Below, piece by piece: positions 18,475 to 26,813 of a DNA stretch of 64,000 nucleotides (positions within the stretch are counted from its first letter, which is position 1; the number at the start of each line of letters is the position of its first letter). The notes beneath the pieces were generated by a model. That model made no database searches. It worked only from the letters and a program-made list of their open reading frames with translations, and was not told where the DNA came from. Both the position numbers and the translations under genes were made by a program. The DNA is from an uncultured Stenotrophomonas sp. (GTDB lineage Bacteria > Pseudomonadota > Gammaproteobacteria > Xanthomonadales > Xanthomonadaceae): positions 1,946,626 to 2,010,625 of the forward strand of contig FLTS01000001.1 in the NCBI GenBank assembly GCA_900078405.1, written 5' to 3'.

Positions 18475-19808
18475 CCAAGACCCTACCTGCAGTCCTCGCC
18501 GCCCTGCTGGCGCTCACCGCCGTGTCCGCACCGGTGCACGCGCAGCAGACCCAGCCGCTGGACCGCATCGCCGCCGTCGTCGACGAGGACGTGATCCTGC
18601 AAAGCGAGCTGCAGCGCGCGATCAACAACATCAGGAGCCAGTACGCCGGCCGCGAGCACCAGCTGCCGCCGCAGAACGTGCTCGAGCGGCAGGTGCTCGA
18701 ACGCCTGGTGCTGGTCAAGCTGCAGGTCGCCCGCGCCGAAAGCAACGGCATCCGCGTCAGCGGCGAGGAACTGAACCACGCCATCGCCAGCATCGCCCAG
18801 CAGAATGGCACCGACGCCGACGGCCTGCGCCAGCGGCTGGCCCAGGACGGCATCGGCTTCGAGGACTTCCGCAGCTCGGTGCGCGAGGAAATCCTCACCC
18901 AGCGCCTGCGCCAGAGCTTCGCGCAGAGCCGCATCAGCGTCAGCGAGGGTGAAATCGACGCCGCGCTGGCGCAGCAGAACGCCGGCGGCCTGCAATACCA
19001 CCTGGCGCACATCCTCGTCGGCCTGCCCGATGGCGCCAGCGCCGAGCAGATCAGCACCGGCCAGAGCAAGATCGAAGGCATCAAGAACCTGCTCGACAAG
19101 GGCGAGCTGGACTTCCAGGCCGCCGCCGTGCGCTATTCGGACAGTCCCAATGCCCTGGAAGGCGGCGACCTCGGCTGGCGCAGCCTGGACGAGATCCCCA
19201 ACGCCTTCTCCGGCCAGATCCAGGCGATGAAGGCCGGCGACATGCTCGGCCCGATCCGCGGCCCCAGCGGCTTCCAGCTGCTGAAGCTGGTGGAAGTGCG
19301 TGACAGTGACGGCGCGGCCGCGCAGACCGTCACCGAATACCATGCCCGCCACATCCTGGTGCGCGTCACCGACCAGGTCGACGAGGCCGCCGCCAGGGCG
19401 AAGATCGAGACCCTGCGCGCGCGCATCACCGGCGGCGCCGATTTCCAGGCCGTGGCCAAGGAGTCGTCCGACGACGCCAACAGCCGCGGCCAGGGCGGCG
19501 ACCTGGGTTGGTTCCCCGCCGACGCCTTCGGCCCGGACTTCGGCCGCCAGGTCGAGAGCGTCGATGACGGTGGCGTCACCGCGCCGTTCCGCACCGACGC
19601 CGGCTGGCACATCGTGCAGCGCGTGGGCACCCGCCAGACCGATGTCGGCGACGCCAACAAGCGCGCGCAGGTCCGCGAGACCATCGGCCGCCGCAAGCTG
19701 GAAGAGGAATACAACCGCTTCCTGCAGGAACTGCGTGGCGAAGCCTACGTCAGCTTCCGCAGCGGCGACCGTGCCGAGGGCGCCGCCGAAGCCCCGCAGC
19801 AACCGTAA
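18471..19808 (+). CDS. surA: Periplasmic chaperone/peptidyl-prolyl isomerase SurA
   Basis: A 445-residue periplasmic chaperone for outer-membrane proteins, LptD among them. The signal peptide is about residues 1-24 (ending PVHAQQ). The SurA N-terminal chaperone domain follows (DRIAAVVDEDVILQSELQRAINNIRSQ). Two parvulin domains lie at about 180-275 (YHLAHILVGLPDG ... RYSDSPNALEGGDLGWRSLDEIP) and about 290-385 (YHARHILVRVT ... ESSDDANSRGQGGDLGWF). The last ~20 residues are a Gly/Ala/Pro-rich tail. It is translationally coupled to lptD, and pdxA begins 2 bp after its stop. Confidence 0.96.
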   Translation: MTKTLPAVLAALLALTAVSAPVHAQQTQPLDRIAAVVDEDVILQSELQRAINNIRSQYAGREHQLPPQNVLERQVLERLVLVKLQVARAESNGIRVSGEELNHAIASIAQQNGTDADGLRQRLAQDGIGFEDFRSSVREEILTQRLRQSFAQSRISVSEGEIDAALAQQNAGGLQYHLAHILVGLPDGASAEQISTGQSKIEGIKNLLDKGELDFQAAAVRYSDSPNALEGGDLGWRSLDEIPNAFSGQIQAMKAGDMLGPIRGPSGFQLLKLVEVRDSDGAAAQTVTEYHARHILVRVTDQVDEAAARAKIETLRARITGGADFQAVAKESSDDANSRGQGGDLGWFPADAFGPDFGRQVESVDDGGVTAPFRTDAGWHIVQRVGTRQTDVGDANKRAQVRETIGRRKLEEEYNRFLQELRGEAYVSFRSGDRAEGAAEAPQQP

Positions 19809-19810
19809 CC

Positions 19811-20791
19811 ATGCTGCCCCAGCTCGCTCTGGTTCCGGGCGAGCCTTCCGGGATCGGCCCGGAACTGTGCATCCGCCTTGTCCAGCAACCGCGCGGCGAT
19901 TGCCGGCTGCTGGCCTTCGCCGACCCGGACACCCTGCAGGCCGCCGCCACCGCGCTCGGCCTGCCGCTGAAACTGCTCCCCGAGGACGCCGCTGCACGGG
20001 CGCCCGGTGACCTGCGCCTGCGCGAAGTCCGCAACGCCGTGTCCGCCCGCTTCGGCCAGCCCGATGCCGCCAACGCGCGCGCGGTGATCGATGCCCTGCT
20101 CGGCGCCGGCCAGGCTTGCCTGCACGGTGAGCTCGATGGCGTGGTCACCGGCCCGGTGCACAAGGCCGTCATCAACGAAGGCGGCATCGCCTACAGCGGC
20201 ACCACCGAACTGCTGGCCCATCAGGCCGGCGTCGAGGTGGTGATGATGCTGGCCAACGACATCGTTCGCGTGGCGCTGGCCAGCACCCACCTGCCGCTGC
20301 GCGACGTGGCCGACGCGATCACCGCTGACAGCCTGCGCAAGGTCATTGCCACCACCCATGCCGCGCTGCGCCGCGACTTCGGGCTGGCACAGCCGCGCAT
20401 CGCCGTGCTCGGGCTGAATCCGCATGCCGGCGAGGACGGCCACCTCGGCCGCGAAGAACTGGACCTGATCATCCCGCTGCTCGGACGGCTGCGCGGCGAA
20501 GGCATGGATCTGGCCGGTCCGCTGCCGGCCGATACCGCCTTCCTGCCGGCCAGGCTGGCCGGCTTCGACGCGGTGCTGGCGATGTACCACGACCAGGGCC
20601 TGCCGGTGCTCAAGTACAGCGGCTTCGAGCAGGCGGTGAACATCACCCTCGGCCTGCCCTATCCACGCGTGGCCGTCGACCACGGCACCGCGCTGGACCT
20701 GGCCGGCAAGGGCATTGCCGATCCTTCCAGCCTGCTGGCCGCCACCGCGCTGTGCGCCCGGCTGGCCGCACAACGTAAGATTCCCCGATGA
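19811..20791 (+). CDS. pdxA: 4-hydroxythreonine-4-phosphate dehydrogenase
   Basis: A 326-residue NAD(P)-dependent enzyme of the DXP-dependent pyridoxal-5'-phosphate pathway. It oxidises 4-phosphohydroxy-L-threonine. Recognisable parts are ALVPGEPSGIGPEL at the N-terminus, DGVVTGPVHKAVINEGG (about residues 112-128), GLNPHAGEDGHLGREE (about 200-215) and the metal-site MYHDQGLPVLKYSGFE (about 258-273). The order surA-pdxA-rsmA-apaGH is the conserved gammaproteobacterial one. Its last codons overlap the rsmA start by 4 nt. Confidence 0.96.
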   Translation: MLPQLALVPGEPSGIGPELCIRLVQQPRGDCRLLAFADPDTLQAAATALGLPLKLLPEDAAARAPGDLRLREVRNAVSARFGQPDAANARAVIDALLGAGQACLHGELDGVVTGPVHKAVINEGGIAYSGTTELLAHQAGVEVVMMLANDIVRVALASTHLPLRDVADAITADSLRKVIATTHAALRRDFGLAQPRIAVLGLNPHAGEDGHLGREELDLIIPLLGRLRGEGMDLAGPLPADTAFLPARLAGFDAVLAMYHDQGLPVLKYSGFEQAVNITLGLPYPRVAVDHGTALDLAGKGIADPSSLLAATALCARLAAQRKIPR

Positions 20792-21591
20792 ACGCCCACT
20801 CCCCGCGCGCCGGCTTCACCGCCCCGGCGAAGAAGCAGCTCGGCCAGCATTTCCTCGCCGACACGCACTACGTCGAGAAGATCGTGCTGGCCGTGAATCC
20901 GAAGTCCGGCGAGCGGCTGGTCGAGATCGGCCCCGGCCAGGGCGCCATCACCTTCCCGCTGCTGCGCCGCCATCCGCAACTGACGGTGATCGAGTTCGAC
21001 CGCGACCTGATCGCCCCGCTCACCGCCGCCGCGGCACCGCTGGGCGAGTTGAGCATCGTCCACCGCGACGTGCTGCAGGTGGATTTCACCGAACTGGCCG
21101 GCGGCGCGAAGATCCGCCTGGTCGGCAACCTGCCCTACAACATCTCCTCGCCGATCCTGTTCCACGCACTGGACCACGCCGCGGCGATTTCGGACATGAC
21201 CTTCATGCTGCAGAAGGAGGTGGTGGACCGCATGGCCGCCGCGCCGGGCAGCAAGGTCTACGGCCGCCTGAGCGTGATGCTGCAGGCGTGGTGCGAGGTG
21301 CGTGCGCTGTTCGTGGTACCGCCGGGCGCGTTCCGGCCGCCGCCCAAGGTGGATTCAGCGGTGGTGCGGCTGGTGCCGCGCGACCCGGCCACGGTCGGCA
21401 TCGTTGACCCGAAGCACTTCGCCGACGTGGTCAGGGCCGCGTTCGGCCAGCGCCGCAAGACCTTGCGCAACGCGTTGAACGGCGTCGTCGATGAAGCCGG
21501 TTTCACCGCCGCCGGGGTGCGCAGCGACGCTCGCGCCGAGCAACTGCAGGTGGCCGATTTCATCGCCTTGGCCAACGCCACCACCACCTGA
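20788..21591 (+). CDS. rsmA: 16S rRNA (A1518/A1519) dimethyltransferase RsmA (KsgA)
   Basis: A 267-residue SAM-dependent enzyme that dimethylates two adjacent adenines in helix 45 of 16S rRNA late in 30S assembly. It begins with KKQLGQHFLAD, followed by the SAM motif VEIGPGQGAITFPLL (about residues 48-62), the acidic EFDRDL and the catalytic NLPYNISSPILF (about 113-124). The C-terminal FRPPPKVDSAVVRLVP segment is diagnostic. The ATG overlaps the pdxA stop. Length equals the family norm. Confidence 0.97.
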   Translation: MNAHSPRAGFTAPAKKQLGQHFLADTHYVEKIVLAVNPKSGERLVEIGPGQGAITFPLLRRHPQLTVIEFDRDLIAPLTAAAAPLGELSIVHRDVLQVDFTELAGGAKIRLVGNLPYNISSPILFHALDHAAAISDMTFMLQKEVVDRMAAAPGSKVYGRLSVMLQAWCEVRALFVVPPGAFRPPPKVDSAVVRLVPRDPATVGIVDPKHFADVVRAAFGQRRKTLRNALNGVVDEAGFTAAGVRSDARAEQLQVADFIALANATTT

Positions 21592-21614
21592 CGTCGGTTG
21601 CACCCGCTTTTGCT

Positions 21615-21620
21615 TACACT
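21615..21620 (+). promoter_or_regulatory. -10 box of a probably leaderless apaG promoter
   Basis: TACACT lies 7 nt before the apaG ATG at 21628, in the 36-bp gap after rsmA. This would let apaG-apaH be transcribed separately from the lptD operon. A -35 at normal spacing is not clear. Confidence 0.5.
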
Positions 21621-21627
21621 TGCGCGC

Positions 21628-22011
21628 ATGGACGACTCCCGCCACTACGCGATCGAAGTCGAGGTCACCCCCCGCTTCATCGACGAACACTCCGCGCCCG
21701 AGGACGGGCGCTATGCGTTCGCCTACAGCATCCGCATCCTCAACCGCGGCACGGTGCCGGCACGGCTGATCAACCGCCACTGGCGCATCACCGACGGCCA
21801 CGGCCGCACCGAACACGTCGACGGCGAAGGCGTGGTCGGCGAGCAGCCGCGGCTGCGCCCCGGCGAGGAGTTCCGCTACACCTCCGGGGTGATGCTCGGC
21901 ACCGAGCGCGGCACCATGCAGGGCCATTACGACATGCAGGCCGACGACGGCACCGAATTCGCCGCACCGATCGCCCCGTTCGTGCTGGCCGTTCCCAGGA
22001 CGCTGCACTGA
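21628..22011 (+). CDS. apaG: ApaG domain protein
   Basis: A 127-residue single-domain protein with an immunoglobulin-like (fibronectin III) beta sandwich. The conserved core is [52 protein letters not shown], then [22 protein letters not shown] and the MQGHY turn. The biochemical role of ApaG is still unclear; it is genetically linked to diadenosine polyphosphate turnover and to cobalt and magnesium levels. The ATG at 21628 is preferred over one at 21598, which would lie before the likely transcription start. Its TGA shares one base with the apaH ATG. Confidence 0.93.
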   Translation: MDDSRHYAIEVEVTPRFIDEHSAPEDGRYAFAYSIRILNRGTVPARLINRHWRITDGHGRTEHVDGEGVVGEQPRLRPGEEFRYTSGVMLGTERGTMQGHYDMQADDGTEFAAPIAPFVLAVPRTLH

Positions 22012-22997
22012 TGGCGATCTGGGCAATCGGCGACCTGCAAGGCTGTTACGACGTCACCCGGCGGCTGCTGGACCGGATCAACTTCGACCCGGCCGCGGAC
22101 CGGCTGTGGTTCTGCGGCGATCTGGTCAACCGGGGCGGGCAATCGCTGGAAACCCTGCGCCTGGTGCATTCGCTGCGCGAGCACAGCGTGGTGGTGCTGG
22201 GCAACCACGACCTGTCACTGCTGGCCGTCGGCGCACGCAGCGAAGAGGAACAGCGCAAGGTCAACCCCGACCTGCAGCGCGTGGTGCTGGCCGAGGACCG
22301 CGACGTGCTGCTGGACTGGCTGCGCATGCAGAAGCTGGTGCACGTGGACCGCGGGCTGGGCTGGATGATGTTCCATGCCGGCCTTGCCCCGAAGTGGACC
22401 GTGGCGATGGCCGAAAAGCACGCGCGCGAGGTCGAGCAGCAGCTGCACGGCAATGGCTACCGCAAGCTGCTGCGCAACATGTACGGCGACGGCCCCTGCT
22501 GGGCGCCGAACCTGAGCGGCTACGAGCGCTCGCGCGCGATCATCAACCTGTTCACCCGCATGCGCTATTGCACCCCGCGCGGCCGCATCGGCATCGAGGA
22601 CAAGGGCACGCCGGGCACCCAGCAGCAGGGCATGTACCCGTGGTTCGAGGTACCCGGCCGGGTCGAGCGCGAGCTGAAGATGGTCTGCGGCCACTGGTCG
22701 GCGCTGGGCCTGACCATCACCCAGGGCGTGCACGCCATCGATACCGGCGCGGTCTGGGGCGGCAAGCTCACCGCGCTGCAACTGGACAGCGAGGACCTGC
22801 GCGTGGTGCAGGTACCGGGCCGCGACGTGCCGGCACCTGCCCCCAATGTGCGCCCGCCACGCAGGCCGCCCGCCGACAATCGCCCGGGCCACCGCAACGA
22901 AGCATCCGGCGAGCGCCGCGAACAGCGGCGGCGCCCGCGCCGGCACCGCCCGCACAATGGCGGCGATGGCACGGGAGCGCCCACCGAAAAGCCGTAG
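22011..22997 (+). CDS. apaH: Symmetrical bis(5'-nucleosyl)-tetraphosphatase ApaH
   Basis: A 328-residue metallophosphoesterase that splits Ap4A into two ADP. The motifs are GDLQGCYD (residues about 7-14), FCGDLVNRGGQS (about 34-45) and GNHDLSLLAVGA (about 64-75), then HAGLAP and GHWSALG. The catalytic fold ends near residue 270. The remaining ~58 residues are a Pro/Arg-rich, low-complexity basic tail (APAPNVRPPRRPP, then a run of arginines) that E. coli ApaH lacks. The TAG stop is the TAG of a GTAG palindrome, so the tail's end may have been set by repeat insertion. Confidence 0.95.
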   Translation: MAIWAIGDLQGCYDVTRRLLDRINFDPAADRLWFCGDLVNRGGQSLETLRLVHSLREHSVVVLGNHDLSLLAVGARSEEEQRKVNPDLQRVVLAEDRDVLLDWLRMQKLVHVDRGLGWMMFHAGLAPKWTVAMAEKHAREVEQQLHGNGYRKLLRNMYGDGPCWAPNLSGYERSRAIINLFTRMRYCTPRGRIGIEDKGTPGTQQQGMYPWFEVPGRVERELKMVCGHWSALGLTITQGVHAIDTGAVWGGKLTALQLDSEDLRVVQVPGRDVPAPAPNVRPPRRPPADNRPGHRNEASGERREQRRRPRRHRPHNGGDGTGAPTEKP

Positions 22998-23063
22998 GTC
23001 GGGGCTGCACCCTGACGTGGCTTTACCGGATACGCAAACGCCGGGGACCTGGCCCCGGCTTAC
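22994..23063. repeat. Facing GTAG/GTAA palindromes between apaH and folA
   Basis: The plus-strand unit GTAGGTCGGGGCTGCACCC starts at 22994 and contains the apaH stop. A minus-strand unit starting GTAAGCCGGGGCC at 23063 contains the TAA stop of folA. Thus both convergent genes end at the heads of the two units. Confidence 0.78.
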
Positions 23064-23551
23064 GCCCGCACGTAATGGGCGAAACGGAACGCGAATGCAT
23101 GCCGCTCATCGGCCGCATGCGCCTGGCTGTCCACCTCCTGCCACTGCGCCGGATCGACCGCGGGGAAATGCGTGTCGGCCTCGACCGCGGCATCCACCCA
23201 CGTGAGATGCAGATCGGTCGCATCGTCGATCAGCAGACGATAGACCTCGCCACCGCCGACCACGCACAACTCCCCCGCGCCCTCATCCGCCGCGATGCGC
23301 AACGCCGCGTCGAACGCGGCCACCGCGCGCATGCCGTCGAATGGCACCTGTCCGCTGCGGGTAAGCACCAGGTTGGTCCGCCCCGGCAGCGCGCGCCCCA
23401 GCGATTGCGCGGTCTTGCGCCCCATCAGGATCGGCTTGCCGAGAGTCAACGCCCTGAAGTGCCTGAAGTCGTCCGGCAGGTGCCACGGCATCGCGTTGCC
23501 GTGGCCGATGCCCCGGTTGCGGTCCAGCGCGGCGATCAGCGACAGCTTCAT
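23060..23551 (-). CDS. folA: Dihydrofolate reductase
   Basis: A 163-residue enzyme that reduces dihydrofolate with NADPH. Typical sites are the N-terminal strand LSLIAALDRNRGIGHGNAMPWHLPDDFRHF, with the Met20-loop equivalent and the catalytic acid (Asp in LPDD), the GKPILMGRKTAQSLGRALPGRTNLVLTR cofactor region (about residues 38-65), and VVGGGEVYRLLIDDATDLHLTWVDA (about 95-120). It is translated 7 bp after thyA, so dTMP synthesis and folate recycling are coupled in one operon. Confidence 0.96.
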   Translation of the reverse strand: MKLSLIAALDRNRGIGHGNAMPWHLPDDFRHFRALTLGKPILMGRKTAQSLGRALPGRTNLVLTRSGQVPFDGMRAVAAFDAALRIAADEGAGELCVVGGGEVYRLLIDDATDLHLTWVDAAVEADTHFPAVDPAQWQEVDSQAHAADERHAFAFRFAHYVRA

Positions 23552-23558
23552 CGCCCGC

Positions 23559-24350
23559 TCACACCGCCACCGGCGCCTTGATCGCCGGGTGCGGATCGTA
23601 GCCATCGATGCGGATGTCGTCGAAGGCGAAGTCAAACAGGTCGCTCACCTGCGGGTTCAACCACAGCTTCGGCAGCGCGCGCGGCTGCCGCGAAAGCTGT
23701 TCGCGCGCCTGCGCATAGTGGTTGGAATACAAGTGCGCGTCGCCCAGCGTGTGCACGAAATCACCCACGCCCAGCCCGGTGGCGCGGGCCACCATGTGCG
23801 TGAGCAGCGCGTAGCTGGCGATGTTGAACGGCACGCCGAGGAAGATGTCGCCGCTGCGCTGGTACAGCTGGCAGCTCAACTTGCCGTCCACGACGTAGAA
23901 CTGGAACAGGCTGTGGCACGGCATCAGCGCCATCCGCGGCAGCTCGCCGACGTTCCAGGCACTGACCAGCAGCCGCCGCGAGTCCGGGTTGCGCTTGATC
24001 TCCTCGACCAGCCAGCGCATCTGGTCGATCTCGCCGTCCGGGCCGCTCCAGCGCCGCCATTGCTTGCCGTAGACCGGGCCGAGGTCGCCGTTTGCATCGG
24101 CCCATTCGTCCCAGATGCTGACACCGTTGTCCTTGAGGTAGGCGATGTTGGTATCGCCCTTCAGGAACCACAGCAGCTCGTGGATGATCGAGCGCAGGTG
24201 CAGCTTCTTGGTGCTGACCAGCGGGAAGCCTTCGTTCAGGTCGAAGCGCATCTGCCAGCCGAACACGCTGCGGGTGCCGGTGCCGGTACGGTCGGCCTTC
24301 TCCGCGCCGTGTTCGAGCACATGCGCGAGCAGGTCGAGGTATTGCTTCAT
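23559..24350 (-). CDS. thyA: Thymidylate synthase
   Basis: A 263-residue ThyA, nearly the same length as the E. coli enzyme (264). It methylates dUMP to dTMP with methylene-tetrahydrofolate. The catalytic nucleophile is Cys145 in [27 protein letters not shown] (about residues 20-31) holds the phosphate-binding Arg, and [11 protein letters not shown] and GDAHLYSNH complete the dUMP site. It is the promoter-proximal partner of folA and lies 46 bp downstream of lgt on the minus strand. Confidence 0.97.
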   Translation of the reverse strand: MKQYLDLLAHVLEHGAEKADRTGTGTRSVFGWQMRFDLNEGFPLVSTKKLHLRSIIHELLWFLKGDTNIAYLKDNGVSIWDEWADANGDLGPVYGKQWRRWSGPDGEIDQMRWLVEEIKRNPDSRRLLVSAWNVGELPRMALMPCHSLFQFYVVDGKLSCQLYQRSGDIFLGVPFNIASYALLTHMVARATGLGVGDFVHTLGDAHLYSNHYAQAREQLSRQPRALPKLWLNPQVSDLFDFAFDDIRIDGYDPHPAIKAPVAV

Positions 24351-24396
24351 TTCTCACCTCCGGCAACGAGCTTACTTTCCGCCTCCGGCGAAGGCC

Positions 24397-25302
24397 TCAT
24401 GCCTTGTCCTCCGGCGGCGGCAGCGGCTGCAGGGTCGGCGCGCGCCGCGACAGCCACAGCAGGACGAGGCCCAGCGCGACCAGCGGCAGGCTCAGCAGCT
24501 GGCCGCGGGTGAACCAGCCGAAGGCCAGGTAGACGCCGTTGTCGGGCATGCGCACGAACTCGACGAGGAAGCGGAAGCAGCCGTACAGCAGCGCGAACAG
24601 GCCGGACACGGCATAACGGGCACGCGGCTTCATCGAGAACGTCCACAGCACCGCGAACATCACCAGCCCTTCCAGCAGCGCTTCGTACAGCTGCGAAGGA
24701 TGGCGCGCGTACTGGTCGAGCAGGCCGGCGGCGTAGTCCTGGCGGATCTGCGCGGCCGACATCAGCTGCTCCATCGTCGGCAGCCCGGCCGGCACGTCCT
24801 TGAGCGGCGCATGCGGGAACACCACGCCCCAGCCGGCCTGGGTGAACTTGCCCCACAACTCGCCGCCGACGAAGTTGCCGAGGCGGCCGAAGCCCAGCCC
24901 CAGCGGCACCAGCGGCGCGACGAAATCGAGGGTGTCGAAGTAATGCAGGCGGTGCTTGCGGGTCCACCACCAGCCGGCGGCCATCACCCCGAGCAGGCCG
25001 CCGTGGAAACTCATGCCGCCCTCCCACACCCGCAGCAGGATCAGCGGGTTGTGCAGGAACTCGGAGGTCGCATAGAACAGCATGTAGCCGATGCGCCCGC
25101 CCAGCACCACGCCGAGCATGGCGTAGAACAACAGGTCGGAGAAACCGTTCATGTCCACGCCCGGCAGGCGCCCGCTGCGGATGCGGCTGCGCCCCAGCCA
25201 CCACGCAGCGGCGAAACCGAGCAGGTACATGATGCCGTACCAGTGCACCCGGATCGGCCCCAGGGAGAAGGCGATGGGGTCGATGTCGTGAAGTTGGATC
25301 AT
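24397..25302 (-). CDS. lgt: Prolipoprotein diacylglyceryl transferase
   Basis: An inner-membrane enzyme of 301 residues with about seven membrane segments. It attaches diacylglycerol from phosphatidylglycerol to the lipobox cysteine, the first step of lipoprotein maturation. Conserved parts are [11 protein letters not shown] (about residues 67-77), [11 protein letters not shown] (about 94-104), [13 protein letters not shown] (about 139-151), RHPSQLYEA (about 199-207) and [11 protein letters not shown]. The order lgt-thyA-folA is the same as in many gammaproteobacteria. Substrates encoded in this window include RlpA and MltB. Confidence 0.96.
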   Translation of the reverse strand: MIQLHDIDPIAFSLGPIRVHWYGIMYLLGFAAAWWLGRSRIRSGRLPGVDMNGFSDLLFYAMLGVVLGGRIGYMLFYATSEFLHNPLILLRVWEGGMSFHGGLLGVMAAGWWWTRKHRLHYFDTLDFVAPLVPLGLGFGRLGNFVGGELWGKFTQAGWGVVFPHAPLKDVPAGLPTMEQLMSAAQIRQDYAAGLLDQYARHPSQLYEALLEGLVMFAVLWTFSMKPRARYAVSGLFALLYGCFRFLVEFVRMPDNGVYLAFGWFTRGQLLSLPLVALGLVLLWLSRRAPTLQPLPPPEDKA

Positions 25303-25466
25303 GCGGAAGGGCCCGGCGGACAAGCACCTATTCTCGGGGCAGCGCCCGCGTGGCTCAACCCGCGGCGCAAACACTGGACCCGGCAGGGCATCGTCGAGCG
25401 ACGGCGCAAAGCATGGGGCGGGTTTGCCGCGAATTGGCCGATCGTTTCGGTACCCACGGATGCGGG

Positions 25467-25489
25467 AAGGGCCGGCATTGCCGGCCCTT
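25467..25489. repeat. Perfect 10-bp stem hairpin after the TerC-family gene
   Basis: AAGGGCCGGC and GCCGGCCCTT are separated by three bases, 7 bp beyond the stop of the minus-strand TerC gene. No T-run follows on the minus strand, so termination is possible but not shown. Confidence 0.5.
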
Positions 25490-25495
25490 CGTCCT

Positions 25496-26245
25496 TCACC
25501 AGTCGCCGGCGCCCGGAATGTGGTGCGCCTTGGCGCGGCGCCGCATCAGCAGGTTCAGCCATTCCACCAGCACCGAGAAGCCCATCGCCGCATAGATGTA
25601 GGGCTTGGGCACGTGCACGTCCACGCCGTCCAGCACCAGTACCGCGCCGACCAGCAGGATGAAGGCCAGCGCCAGCATCTTCACCGTCGGGTTGGCGTCG
25701 ATGAAGCGGCCCAGCGGATTGGCCGCCAGCAACATCATCGCCACCGCCAGCAGGATCGCGCAGACCATCACCGGCACGTGGTCGGCGATGCCGACGGCGG
25801 TGATCACCGAATCCAGCGAGAACACGATGTCGATCACCGCGATCTGTGCGATCACCATGCCGAACACGGCCGAGGCCTTGGTGGTGGTGGGGTCCTCGTC
25901 CTCGCCGCCGCTGATCAGCTCGCGGATTTCCTTCACGCCCTTGTAGAGCAGGAACAGGCCGCCGACGATCAGCACCAGGTCGCGGATCGAGATGCCCATG
26001 CCGGCCACCGTGAACAGGTTGTTCTCCATGTGCGCCAACCAGGCCAGCGACACCAGCAGCACGATGCGGGTGATGCAGGCCACGGCGATGCCCAGCCGCC
26101 GCGCCGACGGGCGCCGTTCCTCGGGCAGGCGGCTGACCGCGATGGAGATGAACACCAGGTTGTCGATGCCGAGCACGATTTCCAGTGCGCTGAGCGTGAA
26201 CAGGGTCAACCAGACGTTCGGGTCGGCAAGAAATTCAAGGGACAT
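25496..26245 (-). CDS. TerC-family integral membrane protein
   Basis: A 249-residue inner-membrane protein with about seven hydrophobic segments. The family hallmarks are the paired acidic stretches [12 protein letters not shown] (about residues 22-33) and [18 protein letters not shown] (about 134-151), whose Asp/Asn residues lie within the membrane, as in metal-ion exporters of the TerC/Alx/YkoY group, which are linked to Mn homeostasis and metalation of secreted proteins. It lacks the CBS and transporter-associated domains of YoaE-type relatives. The specific ion is not known. AAGGA precedes the ATG by 8 nt. The dgkA gene lies 33 bp upstream on the same strand. Confidence 0.88.
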   Translation of the reverse strand: MSLEFLADPNVWLTLFTLSALEIVLGIDNLVFISIAVSRLPEERRPSARRLGIAVACITRIVLLVSLAWLAHMENNLFTVAGMGISIRDLVLIVGGLFLLYKGVKEIRELISGGEDEDPTTTKASAVFGMVIAQIAVIDIVFSLDSVITAVGIADHVPVMVCAILLAVAMMLLAANPLGRFIDANPTVKMLALAFILLVGAVLVLDGVDVHVPKPYIYAAMGFSVLVEWLNLLMRRRAKAHHIPGAGDW

Positions 26246-26278
26246 TCGGAAAATCCTTCAATAAAACCGGGGCTGCAT

Positions 26279-26659
26279 TCAGGACAGGCGGGGCAGCAGG
26301 ATCAGGCCCCAGCACAGCAGCACGTTCATCATCAGCACGAATACCGCCGCCGAACCCATGTCCTTGGCACGGCCGGCCAGCACGTGGAATTCGGGGCCAT
26401 AACGCTCGATCACCGCCTCGATGGCGGAATTGGCCAGCTCCATCGCCATCACCAGCAGCATCGAGCCGACCAGCAGGGCGCGTTCCACCGGGGTCTGCCC
26501 CAGCCACAACGCCAGCGGCGCCAGCAGCACGAACAGGTAGACCTCCAGCCGGAACGAGGACTCGTACCGCCATGCGGCCGCCAGCCCCTGCCAGGACCAG
26601 ATCGCGGCCTTCACTATCCGCCCCGGCCCGCGCGGCAGGTTGCCGATTTCGTCAGCCAT
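26279..26659 (-). CDS. dgkA: Diacylglycerol kinase
   Basis: A 126-residue inner-membrane enzyme, the size of E. coli DgkA (122). It rephosphorylates diacylglycerol left over from membrane-derived sugar modification. An N-terminal amphipathic stretch (RIVKAAIWSWQGLAAAWRYESSFRLEVY) is followed by three membrane helices. The catalytic signature is VMAMELANSAIEAVIERYGPEFHVLAGRAKDMGSAAV, with the Glu of MAMELANSA as the metal ligand. The ATG at 26659 has GGAG 8 nt upstream. It is probably co-transcribed with the downstream TerC-family gene. Confidence 0.92.
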   Translation of the reverse strand: MADEIGNLPRGPGRIVKAAIWSWQGLAAAWRYESSFRLEVYLFVLLAPLALWLGQTPVERALLVGSMLLVMAMELANSAIEAVIERYGPEFHVLAGRAKDMGSAAVFVLMMNVLLCWGLILLPRLS

Positions 26660-26813
26660 GCGCGCAGCTCCGGGATGACCGGAAGGGGCAGGGACGGGAG
26701 AACACCATGCGGACGACCGTGACGGAGGAGCAACGCGGGATTCTGCCACAGCTGCCCGGCAATCGCCCTGCCGCGGCAACCATCGCCCAGCCGGGCTCCG
26801 CCCGTGGCCGCCC

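Noticed and set aside
25467..25489. The hairpin after the TerC-family gene as an intrinsic terminator.
   Set aside because: No T-run on the minus strand. Kept only as an inverted repeat.
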